Assembly: GCA_964454975.1 (NCBI GenBank)
Contig: CAYVVD010000001.1
Location: forward strand, 1 to 64,000
Source of the DNA: CAYVVD01 sp964454975
GTDB lineage: Bacteria > Bacteroidota > Ignavibacteria > Kapaibacteriales > UBA2268
Reading direction: 5' to 3'
Length of the DNA stretch: 64,000 bases
Shown: piece after piece, positions 1 to 9,309 of the stretch
How the letters are laid out: each line of letters starts with the position of its first letter
How positions within the stretch are numbered: the first letter of the stretch is position 1
The notes under the pieces: generated by a model
Database searches by the model: none
What the model saw: only the letters and a program-made list of their open reading frames with translations
What the model was told of the DNA's origin: nothing
Translations under genes and position numbers: made by a program

Positions 1-1880
1 AGCGACAGGCGTCTGTTGAAATCACTTTCGCCGATCCTGTCAGAATAACCGTTTATCGTTACTACAGAGTTTTTCCTAATCCTGTTGCGTGCTATTCTTA
101 CGATGCCCTCGTTATCCGGGCTCAGCTCAGCTTTGTTAAAATCAAATAGGATAAGTGAGAATTTATCTATTTCCTTATCCTCGATTAACTCGAATATTTT
201 CTTTTCGATTGTAATCTGCTCAACATCCATCTGTTGAACCGGCGATTTCCATACCTTGTTGTCGTTATCCGTAACCTGGAGCCTGTATTGGAGTGGCTGG
301 TCAAATCGCGGAACAAAATCCTGCTCTTCTTCTTTGTCAACGACCCAGTCGAGTTCTGCAGGTGGCTGTCCAGTTCCCTGGAATACCCTGAGCTGTTTCT
401 TCCCCTGCATAGTTATAACCTTCCAGTCTTTAATGCCCATTTCGGCATCAATTCTTGGCTTAAAACGGATGTGTGGCGGGTTGGAAATGCGAAGTGTATC
501 CTGGATAATCATTGGCTCAAAAATCTGGGGGATGTTCGCCCGCATCTCAACTCGTTGGTTTTCAATCCTGCCGTCATCAGTGGAAGGGTTTGATGGTACT
601 TCGGGAAGATTACGTGATTCAGTCGTAAATCTTTCAGCTGGGATATCCCAGTTGTTCACAAGGTAGTTTTTAACAAATACAGCTCTCTTTTGCGAAAGCT
701 CAAGATTGCCTGCTTCGGGACCGCTGTTGGAGTTGCAGCCCGTAATATCAAGCCTTGCCTGTGGATAAACAGACATACGCTTGCCTACGATATCAAGCAC
801 CCTGTGATACACTTCCATAGTTTTGAGGTCATAGAGTCTGTTAACGGAGAATTCCTCGCGCTCTGCTTCGCTTACGGATTCATACCTGTCCGGTAACGTA
901 GATTCGCCTTCATTGAAGAATACAAAATTTAATATCGGGTGAGTTCTTGTTGCAAGGAACTCTTCAACCCTTAATTTTGATACTACAGATTCAGTGCCGT
1001 CAGGTTCAACTGCCACAGCATCAATAGTCGCATCCAAAACCGGAGCAACCGGCGGCGGAGGCGGTGGCGGCAATGGCGGAGGAGGAGGCGGTGGTGGCGG
1101 TGGTTTCGGAGGTATCCAGCCACGCGGTGCATATTTTATTCCCAGGCCGCCTGAGAAATAATTTGCTGTCCATCCTGATTCAGGGAAGAATGGTGTAATT
1201 CCGTAAGAAATGAATGCTTCAGGTACGAGGAACCATTCGTATGAATCGCCAAGGGGCAAGTCATACGATACACCTGCCATAATAGCTGCTTCGATAGATG
1301 CAGCATTAGGAATGTCGCCATCCAGGTCATGCCTGACGGTAGATTGCTCTTCATTGAACAATCCAAAATCAGGAGCAATTATTTCTTCAATCTGGTCGTA
1401 CTTTTTTGTCATCAGAAATCCAAGCCTGAAACCGGTGAGTATCCTGAATTGCTCAGTCATTTTGAATCCTGCAAGCGTCTGCAGGCCTGCTGAGTTTAGC
1501 GTAGCATCTATCCTGTGCTCAAATTGTCCCCGGACAGAGCCACCCTGCCCGTCGCTTAGCAACTCATCCTCAATAGCGCTTAGTTCGGCGCTCAGATTTG
1601 TATATACTCCCCTGAAAAGGAGGTCAATTTTATCTGTAACAGGCAATGAATAATACAACCCCAAATGGTAATTCAGACCTGAACCATCGTTGAATTGTGG
1701 ACAGCAATTCGGAATGCCATCAAGTTTCTTGAAATCACCGGAATGCAGGTTTAAACCTGCACCTCCAAAGAGACCATAAGCGGGCCGCGCTTCAAGTGGT
1801 CCGCTTTCGTATTCCTGTGATAATATGCTGCTCGCTGTCAGTAGCGTCAAAAGGAGGATGGCATATGCATACCTGGCCAT
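1..1880 (-). CDS. Outer-membrane protein with two OmpA-like domains (partial, C-terminus beyond left edge)
   Basis: An outer-membrane protein that probably anchors the envelope to peptidoglycan. The ATG at 1880 is preceded by AGGAG, and a signal peptide (MARYAYAILLLTLL...) follows. The frame stays open to base 1, about 626 codons, so the end is missing. The first 260 or so residues look like a beta-barrel (alternating aromatic strands). A proline-rich linker encoded around 1054-1112 follows. A first OmpA-like domain lies at about residues 310-400 (ILNFVFFNEGES, then LDITGCNSNSG and SQKRA), and the start of a second at about 570-626 (ILFDFNKAELSP, then NGYSDRIGESDFNRRLS). The region between the two OmpA pieces resembles the repeated Ig-like/OmpA arrangement of other large OmpA proteins. 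The barrel and peptidoglycan roles are inferred from family knowledge. Confidence 0.85.
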   Translation of the reverse strand, partial: MARYAYAILLLTLLTASSILSQEYESGPLEARPAYGLFGGAGLNLHSGDFKKLDGIPNCCPQFNDGSGLNYHLGLYYSLPVTDKIDLLFRGVYTNLSAELSAIEDELLSDGQGGSVRGQFEHRIDATLNSAGLQTLAGFKMTEQFRILTGFRLGFLMTKKYDQIEEIIAPDFGLFNEEQSTVRHDLDGDIPNAASIEAAIMAGVSYDLPLGDSYEWFLVPEAFISYGITPFFPESGWTANYFSGGLGIKYAPRGWIPPKPPPPPPPPPPLPPPPPPPVAPVLDATIDAVAVEPDGTESVVSKLRVEEFLATRTHPILNFVFFNEGESTLPDRYESVSEAEREEFSVNRLYDLKTMEVYHRVLDIVGKRMSVYPQARLDITGCNSNSGPEAGNLELSQKRAVFVKNYLVNNWDIPAERFTTESRNLPEVPSNPSTDDGRIENQRVEMRANIPQIFEPMIIQDTLRISNPPHIRFKPRIDAEMGIKDWKVITMQGKKQLRVFQGTGQPPAELDWVVDKEEEQDFVPRFDQPLQYRLQVTDNDNKVWKSPVQQMDVEQITIEKKIFELIEDKEIDKFSLILFDFNKAELSPDNEGIVRIARNRIRKNSVVTINGYSDRIGESDFNRRLS

Positions 1881-2007
1881 AGATTTCTCCTGCTGATTTG
1901 TCAACATCACGGCAATTCTTATTACTGAGAATAGCCGTCAATCCCTGATAAATTTACAAAATAATAAGTACAATCACTATAAAATACTTATTTGAGTAGC
2001 TTAAATG

Positions 2008-2607
2008 CTAAATCTCTCTTGATATTGAAGCTGATTTTTCATCTGCGAAACGAAGGATTAAATCTGCAGACTTGCTTATTCCAACTCTGTTCCCGGTTTT
2101 AATCTTTACTGATTTTGATGAGTTTTCAACAATGTAAATCTCGTTTCCCATTAATGAAATGCCATTATCAGATGAATTAATGCCAAATGCTTTCGCGAAG
2201 TTTCCGGGGCCGCTGCAAAGTTTATTCAGTTTGTCAGAATTTCGTCTGCTCTTCATTAAATCAATTCCTTCAATCGGCTCAGCAGCACGAATTAGGACGG
2301 CACAACCGGCGCCTTCATTCTCTGTAACTACATTTGCACAATAATGGATACCATAAATCAGATAAACATATAAATTACCCCCTTCGCGAAACATTACTTG
2401 GTTTCGATTTGTTATACCGGGAGCTGAATGTGAAGCAAGGTCGCAGGATTTTAGATATGCTTCAGTTTCGACTATTCTTCCTGAAAGAGTTCCTTCACTG
2501 GTTTTGCGTATAAATAACTTACCGATTAACTGCCTTGCAACTTCGATTGTATCCTGAATATAGAATTTCCGGCTAAGCTTTTGCATTGAAATTAATAAAT
2601 TTGCCAT
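2008..2607 (-). CDS. DNA-3-methyladenine glycosylase (alkyladenine glycosylase, AAG/MPG family)
   Basis: A base-excision repair enzyme that removes alkylated purines such as 3-methyladenine and hypoxanthine. It has 199 residues, the usual length of bacterial AAG. Family signatures are visible: LIGK near residue 27, GRIVETEAY at 43-51, whose first Glu (E47) matches the catalytic Glu of human AAG, then YGIHYCANVVT and AVLIRAAEP, and a C-terminal GPGNFAKAFGI segment for DNA contact. A second in-frame Met at residue 8 (MQKLSRKFY) could be the true start. It is divergent from dusB, with 41 bases between the two start codons, so their promoters must overlap. Confidence 0.9.
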   Translation of the reverse strand: MANLLISMQKLSRKFYIQDTIEVARQLIGKLFIRKTSEGTLSGRIVETEAYLKSCDLASHSAPGITNRNQVMFREGGNLYVYLIYGIHYCANVVTENEGAGCAVLIRAAEPIEGIDLMKSRRNSDKLNKLCSGPGNFAKAFGINSSDNGISLMGNEIYIVENSSKSVKIKTGNRVGISKSADLILRFADEKSASISREI

Positions 2608-2648
2608 TCGTTAATTATGTCAAAGTAGGAATTATTCTCATTAAATAA

Positions 2649-3683
2649 ATGAAAATTGGCAAAATAGAAGTTATAAAAGGCATTTTGCTTGCACCGATGG
2701 AAGATGTTACTGACCTCCCATTCAGAGTGATATGCAAAAGGCTTGGAGCAGATATTGTTTATTCCGAATTTATTGCTTCTGAGGGGATTGTCCGGAATTC
2801 AAAGAAATCAATAGAAAAAATGCGCATCGCTGAAGAAGAACGGCCAATGGGTATCCAGATATTTGGGCACAATGACTATAATATGGCTGAATCAGCGCGT
2901 ATAGTAGAGGATGCAGGACCAGATATACTTGATATCAATTATGGCTGCTGGGTTAAGAAGGTGGTTCAAAGGAATGCAGGGGCGGCTATGCTTAAAGACC
3001 CTGAAGCAATGGCTGAAATGACCCGCCGCGTTGTAGAATCATCTGCACTTCCGGTAACAGTTAAAACACGCCTCGGCTGGAGCATGAACGACATGGCTAT
3101 TCTTGAAGTAGCTCCAATGCTCGAACAGGCAGGTGCTAAGGCGCTTGCATTACATTGCCGTACACGCGACCAGGGCATGGGCGGGGATGTTCAGTGGGAT
3201 TACATTAATAGGATTAAGGAACTGATTTCCATCCCTGTTATTTTGAATGGTGATGTAAAAACAGCCGCGGATGTTAAGCGGGCATTTGAAACTACTAACG
3301 CTGATGCCGTGATGATTGGCAGGGGCGCGATTGGTAATCCTTTCATTTTCAGAAGGGCTAAGGAATATTTAGCCACGGGAATTATGCCACAGGAAACTTC
3401 TGTTCATGAAAGGGTTGAGGTATGCCTGGCACACCTTGAGCTTAATATAGAATACAATGGCTATCCAAAGGGAATGATTGAATTCAGGAAACACTATTCA
3501 GGTTACCTTAAAGGGCTTTACAATTCTTCAAAAGTGAAGCAGCAGTTGGTAGTCAGTGATTCCTTGGATGAGATTAAACGACTGCTCCAAGAGTATGTAG
3601 ATTTTCTCGATAAAGAAGGCAGAACGATACCTTTGGAGAATGAGCTAAATCCCGAATTTGTATTAGCGGCACAGACTACATAA
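2649..3683 (+). CDS. dusB: tRNA-dihydrouridine synthase, DusB type
   Basis: A flavoenzyme that reduces uridine to dihydrouridine in the tRNA D-loop. It has 344 residues, the normal length. The FMN-binding TIM barrel starts with LLAPMEDVTDLPFR. The active-site Cys is C100 in INYGCWVKKV, where most relatives have Pro after the Cys and this protein has Trp. Other signatures are VKTRLGW, ALHCRTRDQ, IPVILNGDV and the phosphate-binding MIGRGAIGNPF. The C-terminal helical domain (FRKHYSGYLKGL) is complete. It is convergent with gpmI; a palindromic repeat lies between them. Confidence 0.93.
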   Translation: MKIGKIEVIKGILLAPMEDVTDLPFRVICKRLGADIVYSEFIASEGIVRNSKKSIEKMRIAEEERPMGIQIFGHNDYNMAESARIVEDAGPDILDINYGCWVKKVVQRNAGAAMLKDPEAMAEMTRRVVESSALPVTVKTRLGWSMNDMAILEVAPMLEQAGAKALALHCRTRDQGMGGDVQWDYINRIKELISIPVILNGDVKTAADVKRAFETTNADAVMIGRGAIGNPFIFRRAKEYLATGIMPQETSVHERVEVCLAHLELNIEYNGYPKGMIEFRKHYSGYLKGLYNSSKVKQQLVVSDSLDEIKRLLQEYVDFLDKEGRTIPLENELNPEFVLAAQTT

Positions 3684-3725
3684 GATTTTTGGCTATTTGA
3701 TTTAATGGATAATTCTTTTGCCAAA

Positions 3726-3794
3726 CTTCGACTACTCTCATTGTGATATACAAAACACATTTATTCAAATGTGTTTTGCTGAGCGTATTCGAAG
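3726..3794. repeat. Inverted repeat with central hairpin between dusB and gpmI
   Basis: A 12-base perfect stem (3751-3762 with 3767-3778, loop ATTC) is flanked by two copies of a 14-base core in opposite orientation, 3726-3739 (minus) and 3781-3794 (plus), core GAGCGTAKTCGAAG with one or two changes. A third copy of the core lies at 5419-5432. It may serve as a bidirectional terminator for the two convergent genes, but it has no clear T-tract on either side. A dispersed intergenic palindrome family is the more likely nature. Confidence 0.6.
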
Positions 3795-3816
3795 CATGAC
3801 AACCGAGTATATTATT

Positions 3817-5334
3817 TCAACTAACCAGTACCTTTCCCTTCATTTCCGCCGGAACCGACAATCCCATCATAGTTAGCAGCGTTGGGGCAACATCAGCCAG
3901 GATACCATTATTAATATTCTTGAAGTCGCTATTTATTAGTATGCATGGCACAGGATTCAGTGAATGAGCTGTGTTTGGGCTATCATCGTTATTAACGGCG
4001 TTGTCTGCGTTACCATGGTCTGCAATAATAAGGGCTGAATAACTATTTTTAATCGCCGCCTTTGTTACTTCACCGATGCAGAAGTCCACTGTCCTGACTG
4101 CTTTTTGAATGGCTTCATAAATGCCCGTATGGCCAACCATATCGCCATTAGCAAAGTTCAGGCAGATAAAATCATGTCCCTGTTTATTTAACTCAGAAAC
4201 TACAGCATCTTTTACTTCAAAAGCGCTCATTTCAGGCTGATAGTCGTATGTCGGTACTTTGGGGGATGGGATCAGAATCCGGCTTTCACCGTCAAATTCT
4301 TCTTCGCGTCCGCCTGAAAAAAAGAAAGTTACATGAGCATATTTTTCTGTTTCTGCTATTCGCAATTGCTTTTTCCCAAGTTTTGAGAGATGTTCTCCTA
4401 TTGTCATGTTAACATTTTCTTTTTCGTATATGACCTTCACTCCCTTGAAAGTATGGTCATAGCGTGTCATTGTATAATATTGAAGCGGTATTAATGCCAT
4501 TTCATATTCAGGGAAATCCTTTTGAGTAAGCGCAGTTGTAATCTGCCTCAGCCTGTCAGTACGGAAATTAAAACAAATAACGACATCGCCTTCAGCTATT
4601 TTAGTCAGAGGTTTCCCTTCATCATTTGTAATAACAACCGGCTTTATAAATTCATCGGTTATCTCATTCTCGTATGATGATTTAATCGCTTCTACCGGGT
4701 CATTGTAGGTAGCACCGGTGCCATGCACAAGCAAGTCGTACCCCTGCTTAATGCGTTCCCAGCGTTTGTCTCTGTCCATGGTGTAATAACGTCCGCACAC
4801 TGAGGCAACTTTTCCGGCAGAAGATTCCAGGTGCTTTTGCAATTGCTCCATAAACCCAAGTCCGCTTCTTGGGTCTGTATCCCTTCCATCCATTAATGCA
4901 TGGATAAACACATTCTCAAGCCCATGTTCTTTACAAATATCACAAAGTTTATACAGATGTTTGTAAGAAGAATGAACGCCACCATCCGAGACAAGACCAA
5001 TGAAATGTATAGCTTTGTTGTGCGATTTTGCATAATCCAGCGCTTCATTTAGTACGGGGTTCCGGGATATGCTGTTGTCTTCCATTGCTTTGTTGATGCG
5101 AACCAGGTCTTGGTAAACTACACGGCCTGCGCCGATATTCAGATGCCCTACTTCAGAGTTACCCATTTGGCCGTCCGGCAAACCGACGTTTTCACCGCTT
5201 GTCAGTAATTGCGAGTTCGGGTAGTCATTTCTCAGACGGTCATAATTTGGTGTAGGTGTGTTTGAGATGACATCTGATTTGGATTTATCTCCTATTCCCC
5301 AGCCATCAAGTATAATCAATATAGCTTTTTTCAT
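3817..5334 (-). CDS. gpmI: 2,3-bisphosphoglycerate-independent phosphoglycerate mutase
   Basis: Converts 3-phosphoglycerate to 2-phosphoglycerate in glycolysis and gluconeogenesis. It is a cytoplasmic Mn-dependent enzyme of the alkaline phosphatase superfamily. It has 505 residues, full length. Visible are the N-terminal metal site [10 protein letters not shown], the phosphoserine loop [16 protein letters not shown] with catalytic Ser60, [11 protein letters not shown], the metal-binding [11 protein letters not shown] near 395 and [10 protein letters not shown] near 440, and [10 protein letters not shown]. No cofactor-dependent GpmA is visible nearby. It is transcribed in the same direction as the mce pair upstream, but 116 bases with a hairpin separate them. 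Confidence 0.95.
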   Translation of the reverse strand: MKKAILIILDGWGIGDKSKSDVISNTPTPNYDRLRNDYPNSQLLTSGENVGLPDGQMGNSEVGHLNIGAGRVVYQDLVRINKAMEDNSISRNPVLNEALDYAKSHNKAIHFIGLVSDGGVHSSYKHLYKLCDICKEHGLENVFIHALMDGRDTDPRSGLGFMEQLQKHLESSAGKVASVCGRYYTMDRDKRWERIKQGYDLLVHGTGATYNDPVEAIKSSYENEITDEFIKPVVITNDEGKPLTKIAEGDVVICFNFRTDRLRQITTALTQKDFPEYEMALIPLQYYTMTRYDHTFKGVKVIYEKENVNMTIGEHLSKLGKKQLRIAETEKYAHVTFFFSGGREEEFDGESRILIPSPKVPTYDYQPEMSAFEVKDAVVSELNKQGHDFICLNFANGDMVGHTGIYEAIQKAVRTVDFCIGEVTKAAIKNSYSALIIADHGNADNAVNNDDSPNTAHSLNPVPCILINSDFKNINNGILADVAPTLLTMMGLSVPAEMKGKVLVS

Positions 5335-5408
5335 TTCTTTTTTGTTTTTAGTTTTTTATTGTCATACCTGGAATTCTCTTAGTATGGCATATTTCGGTTA
5401 AAACTCAA

Positions 5409-5440
5409 GTGTCAGTCGGAGCGTAGTCGAAGACTGTCAC
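5409..5440. repeat. Hairpin carrying the third copy of the GAGCGTAGTCGAAG core
   Basis: A 9-base imperfect stem (5409-5417 with 5432-5440, one mismatch) encloses a loop that contains the 14-base core also present twice at 3726-3794. It sits between the stop of the epimerase gene and the start of gpmI. It could end transcription of the upstream gene pair or be a dispersed palindromic repeat. Confidence 0.5.
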
Positions 5441-5450
5441 AATTAATACA

Positions 5451-5864
5451 TCAATGCTTTACATCTCCCGGTTGGCAAATCTCCATTAGCACTCCATTAG
5501 TGGATTTTGGATGGAGAAATGCAATGAGCATATCATGCGCACCTGGCTGGGCAGTGTCGTTTATTAGCTTAATTTCTTCATTTTTCAGATGGTCAAGTTC
5601 ACTATTAACATTATCGCTTTCAAATGCGATATGGTGAATACCCTCCCCACGATTCTCAAGGAATTTGCTTATGGGAGAGTCATCACTTGTAGGCATTGTG
5701 AGCTCAATCAGCACATCTCCAACCCTGAACGATGCTATACTCACATTTTGCTGATCAACAATTTCCCTGTGTAAATCTTTAAATCCGAAGATTTTCCGGA
5801 ATATTTTAATAGAAGCTTCAAGGTCTTTGACTGCGATACCAATATGGTTAATAGATTTAATCAT
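5451..5864 (-). CDS. mce: Methylmalonyl-CoA epimerase
   Basis: Interconverts the 2R and 2S epimers of methylmalonyl-CoA, in propionate or branched-chain metabolism. It has 137 residues, the typical size of this glyoxalase-fold (VOC) family. Metal-ligand positions are visible: His in INHIGIAVKDL at the start, Gln in DQQNVSIASF, His in GIHHIAFES, and Glu in VLMEICQ at the end. The frame is open 33 codons further upstream, but the ATG at 5864 matches the family start and overlaps the upstream gene by 8 bases, which indicates translational coupling. No methylmalonyl-CoA mutase lies in the window. Confidence 0.9.
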   Translation of the reverse strand: MIKSINHIGIAVKDLEASIKIFRKIFGFKDLHREIVDQQNVSIASFRVGDVLIELTMPTSDDSPISKFLENRGEGIHHIAFESDNVNSELDHLKNEEIKLINDTAQPGAHDMLIAFLHPKSTNGVLMEICQPGDVKH

Positions 5865-6612
5865 TGCTAATTCTTTCCAGATATTGTTTTGCTTTTTTAA
5901 GGTCCTGAGGTGAATTGATCCCCTGTAATTCTTCAAATTCTGCCACCGGAAAAGCGTTGACACCTTTGCCTTTCTTCAATGCAATTTCAATAATATTTGT
6001 CAGGTAGTATTCATTCTGGGCATTTTGGTTTGAAGTTTCTTCCAGGCAATCGAAAAGCAATTTATTGTCGCATAGATAGACGCCGCTGTTTATTTCATCA
6101 ATTGCCCTGATTTCATCATCAGCATCTTTCTCTTCGACAATTCGCTCAAAAATACCATCGCCACTTCTTACAATCCTTCCATAACCTTTCGGGTTTGGCG
6201 CTTTTGTAGTAAGAACAGATAAATCAGAAAGAGAAGAAAAGTGAATTCTTAAAAATGATTCAAGGGTAGAACTTTTAATAAGAGGGACGTCTCCGGATAG
6301 TATAAGAACGTTCCCGTCAAATTCCGCCAGATTATCTTTTGTCATCATAACAGCATGGCCTGTTCCAAGTTGCTGTTCCTGAACAGCAATCTCAACTTTT
6401 CCCGGGAAATGCCTGTTCATATAATCAATAACCATCTCCCTGTGATGGCCGACAATTGCAACTATTTGAGACGAGTTGAGTTTCAGGGCAAGTTCAATTA
6501 CATAACCAAGTAATGGCTTGTTTTCCAATTCAACCAATACCTTTGGCAGGCCAGGGTTCATCATTCTTTTACCAAGACCTGCTGCCATTATTACAACTGA
6601 AATCTTACTCAT
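5857..6612 (-). CDS. GlmU-like N-acetylglucosamine-1-phosphate uridylyltransferase, pyrophosphorylase domain only
   Basis: A nucleotidyltransferase of 251 residues equal to the N-terminal half of GlmU. Motifs: nucleotide loop MAAGLGKRM followed by LPKVL, the uridine-site EQQLGTGHAV, the metal-binding SGDVPLI, KGYGRIVR, and INSGVYLCD. It ends with LQGINSPQDL, where GlmU passes into its linker helix. The left-handed beta-helix acetyltransferase domain of GlmU (total about 456 residues) is absent. UDP-GlcNAc synthesis would then need a separate acetyltransferase, or another sugar phosphate is the substrate. It overlaps mce by 8 bases, so the two are probably co-transcribed. Confidence 0.82.
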   Translation of the reverse strand: MSKISVVIMAAGLGKRMMNPGLPKVLVELENKPLLGYVIELALKLNSSQIVAIVGHHREMVIDYMNRHFPGKVEIAVQEQQLGTGHAVMMTKDNLAEFDGNVLILSGDVPLIKSSTLESFLRIHFSSLSDLSVLTTKAPNPKGYGRIVRSGDGIFERIVEEKDADDEIRAIDEINSGVYLCDNKLLFDCLEETSNQNAQNEYYLTNIIEIALKKGKGVNAFPVAEFEELQGINSPQDLKKAKQYLERISND

Positions 6613-6778
6613 AACTCATATCTCATAATTCTGACAACATCGTCGCTGCCGTTGACGGATTTAATTTTTATAACTTGTATCCTCGAATTTAATATTAAAC
6701 TTTTAATCGGGACTGTTGTGTAAATTAGCAAAGCATGTCTTGAAAATAATAAGTTATGAGTTAAGAATTATTAGTTCA

Positions 6779-7119
6779 TTAAAAGGGACGATTCTAAATC
6801 AATGTTTCGGTTTTGCGGTTAATATAATCAAACTTTATGAAAATTTTAGTTCTGAAAAGAAAGAGAATGTTCTTAGCAAACAACTTATGAGAAATTGAAA
6901 AGCTGTAGGGGCTTTAGTCAGAGAAACCCGAAATGCAGAATTTTGCAGACTGTTTTCATAAATCAGGCATCTCTGAAAAGAATCTGATGAAAATATTATC
7001 GGCTGGAATTATTAGTACAGACAAAATATATTACAAAAGAAGGATTTTCAATTTACAATAGAAAAGCTACAGGCACTCTAAAAATGATTCGCAGCGTAAT
7101 CATTAAAAAAAATCACTAG
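6779..7119 (+). pseudogene. Decayed four-helix-bundle protein (23S rRNA intervening-sequence protein type)
   Basis: The first part reads GFAVNIIKLYENFSSEKK then VLSKQLMRN and a TGA at 6896. In the same frame VGALVRETRNAE follows. Shifted frames then give ADCFHKSGIS, KESDE, YRLELLVQTKYITKEGFSIY and LKMIRSVIIKK up to the TAG at 7117-7119. In this order the pieces match the whole length of the four-helix-bundle family, with one nonsense codon and at least two or three frameshifts. The original start was probably at 6779, now TTA. These genes typically travel as mobile passengers, some inside 23S rRNA genes. The rest of the gap 6613-7255 shows nothing else except short ATGAGTTA-rich stretches near 6613 and 6750. 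Confidence 0.6.
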
Positions 7120-7255
7120 TAACGGTTTGCGTTTATGCGCAGTAGCGGATTAGAAGCATTATCCTCTACGTTTACCTCAAAGATTATTAGAGACACAGAA
7201 ATTCTGTTTGCTACTATACCCGCTATTGACTCTTATACGCTGTAAGTAGCTGTAT

Positions 7256-8798
7256 TTATCTGTCAATAATCAGCTTAGTTGAGAAAAATTCTTTGTCCGT
7301 CTGCACTCTTATAATATACATTCCTGTCGTGAAATTATCAGGCAGGTGTATTGTATGTTTACCATTATCTGAAGATAATAACTGTTTACCCATAAGGTCG
7401 TATATGTTAACTGCTAAAATCATGCTGTCTGAATTAATATTTAAGTGATAGGTTGCCGGATTAGGATATATCGTTATTCCCATTGACTTTTCGAGTGTAT
7501 TTAGTCCAGTTGAAGAATTACATATTTTGGCAATTTCCGTTTGGGTATAAAGCCCAATTGGAGATAAATTAAATTGCCACATATTTTGATAACCAAAATT
7601 TTGGGCGGCATTCAACTGCTGAGCAGGAGTCATGCTACCATATGTTCCGGAATTATAGGTTAATTGGCCAAACAAAACATAAGCCCAATGAAACTGAACA
7701 AGTTCAACTTTAGATTGTTGAGAGAGTAAAATCATGGATTTAACAAAGAGAGTGTCTACGCTTTCCCAATAGTCGAAACCATCTCTTGAATAAACCAATG
7801 CACTTGTAGCAACAGGGTCGGTAATATCAACCATTTCATCATTTTTTGCCTTATAACACCATGATTCGCCAATTACCAACTTTTTATTATTTGCTTCAGC
7901 AATGGAATCGATTTTAAATGCGTTGTTGTCAATATAATTGAAATGTGGGGGATAAATATGGTAATCAATGTAATTAATATTTGTTTGTGCAATTTCTTCA
8001 AAGAATCTAATATCATCCCAGGTTCCGGCACCGGCACCAATAAGAGTAGAGGCAATATTTAAGTTAGATGTAAAATGATTAATTAAGGAAGTTGTGCTAT
8101 CAACACTATATTCAATTAAATTGAAAAGGTTAATCTCTTGTGTCTGTGGCTCCATTTCTAAAGTGAGATAGTCGGGTTGCAGTGAATCAAGAATTGTTTG
8201 CATCATTTGCAATTTCTCTTGCTTATAACGAGACAATTCAAGCGTGTCATCGGTTGCAGGACTGCCGTCAGGGTTGAAGTAATGCTTTTGAATGTCAGAA
8301 ATCATTTTAGGCTCTCCATAAGTTTTGTCCACAAATGCTGCTTGGCAACCAATAATCAGCTTAAATCCTTTCTGCTTTATTTTTTGTGCAACGGTCATGT
8401 AAAAGTCCAAATAGTATTGAGAGTTAGTAAATGAATTGACTAGCATTGGATATTGAACTGTCAAGTCAACTTATTTAAAACCTAACGAATCAAATGCCAT
8501 TAACATAGTGTCAATCTTAGCATATAGAGCATTTTGATATACAGGGATGGAGTATGGATTAGTTGTATCAGGAGTAAAGAGGGAATAGCCGCGATTACTG
8601 TTTAGCTAATATTAAATTGCTTGCAAAGTCTGTGCAGTAGGGTTGATTGTCCCATAGACTTTGAATTGTAGTGTTTCCCTGATTTAGTTTAGTTGTTAAC
8701 TGAACCTTTGCTGTGTCCCATTGTGCAGGAACTTGGGCTTTTAATTGCACTGACATCATAGAAATTGTCAACAAAATTATTGTAGAAATTCTTGCCAT
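7256..8798 (-). pseudogene. Broken T9SS cargo gene, TIM-barrel/glycosidase-like
   Basis: The ATG at 8798 starts a signal peptide (MARISTIILLTISMM) and runs 67 codons to a TAA at 8595. A one-base shift in the A-run around 8601-8603 restores the frame NSNRGYSLFTPDTTNPY up to FDSLGFK. There an in-frame TAA at 8471-8473 interrupts it before VDLTVQYPML. From there the frame is open to 7256. The rebuilt protein has about 510 residues. The body has glycoside-hydrolase-like strands (KLIIGCQAAF, DYLTLEME, YIDYHIYPP, LVIGESWCY), with a conserved-looking Glu in GES. It ends with a type A sorting domain (GITIYPNPATYHLNI ... STKLIIDR). The glycosidase reading is an inference. Two independent lesions argue for a true pseudogene. 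Confidence 0.75.
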
Positions 8799-8873
8799 GT
8801 CATCTACTCTTTAATAATAATATTGTTTAGACAATCTAATTTGTCAGGGTTTAATCTTGCCACTAACTCGTAA

Positions 8874-9248
8874 CTAAGAAACAGGTTTGACTACTTCGTT
8901 CTTTTCGTTTACAAGAACAACAGTGGGCTTGTGATGGGCTAACTGCTCGTTATCAATAATTACATATGTAATGATGATTATCCTGTCGCCTATCTGTCCT
9001 TTCCTGGCTGCTGCGCCATTTAATGCAATGATACCACTTCCGCGTTCACCAGGTATGACGTAAGTTTCAAAACGCTCACCATTATTTATATTAACTACAG
9101 ACACTTTTTCATGTTCAAGGATATCTGCCTTTTCCATGAGGGTTCTGTCAATTGTCAGAGAACCCTCATAATTCAAGTCGGCGCCAGTAATTGCCGCCCT
9201 GTGAATTTTGGATTTTAGCATTATTCTCTGCATTTTTGAATCACTCAT
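8874..9248 (-). CDS. panD: Aspartate 1-decarboxylase (pyruvoyl enzyme)
   Basis: Makes beta-alanine from L-aspartate for pantothenate and coenzyme A synthesis. The proenzyme cleaves itself between Gly29 and Ser30 (NYEGSLTID) to create the pyruvoyl group. It has 124 residues, the usual length. Family segments are present: [12 protein letters not shown], the active-site Lys and Arg at the start, [24 protein letters not shown], and GDRIIIITY. The conserved start of the family is nearer Met6 (9233), so the true start may be 9233 rather than 9248; no clear ribosome site decides it. The other pantothenate genes are not in the window. Confidence 0.94.
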   Translation of the reverse strand: MSDSKMQRIMLKSKIHRAAITGADLNYEGSLTIDRTLMEKADILEHEKVSVVNINNGERFETYVIPGERGSGIIALNGAAARKGQIGDRIIIITYVIIDNEQLAHHKPTVVLVNEKNEVVKPVS

Positions 9249-9309
9249 TGTTTATTTAGCACAACACTTAAATTAAGTCTATTTTGTTTACCGTCAAAAC
9301 TTTACGATT

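Noticed and set aside
1054..1112. G-rich low-complexity repeat on the plus strand
   Set aside because: It is the coding sequence of a proline-rich hinge in the OmpA-type protein on the minus strand.
234..1653. Several plus-strand open frames at the left edge
   Set aside because: They are antisense to a continuous minus-strand gene with signal peptide and OmpA motifs.
6716..6898. A 60-residue open frame as an independent small gene
   Set aside because: Its second half matches the N-terminal part of the four-helix-bundle family, and recognisable later parts follow after its stop, so it is the front of a decayed gene.
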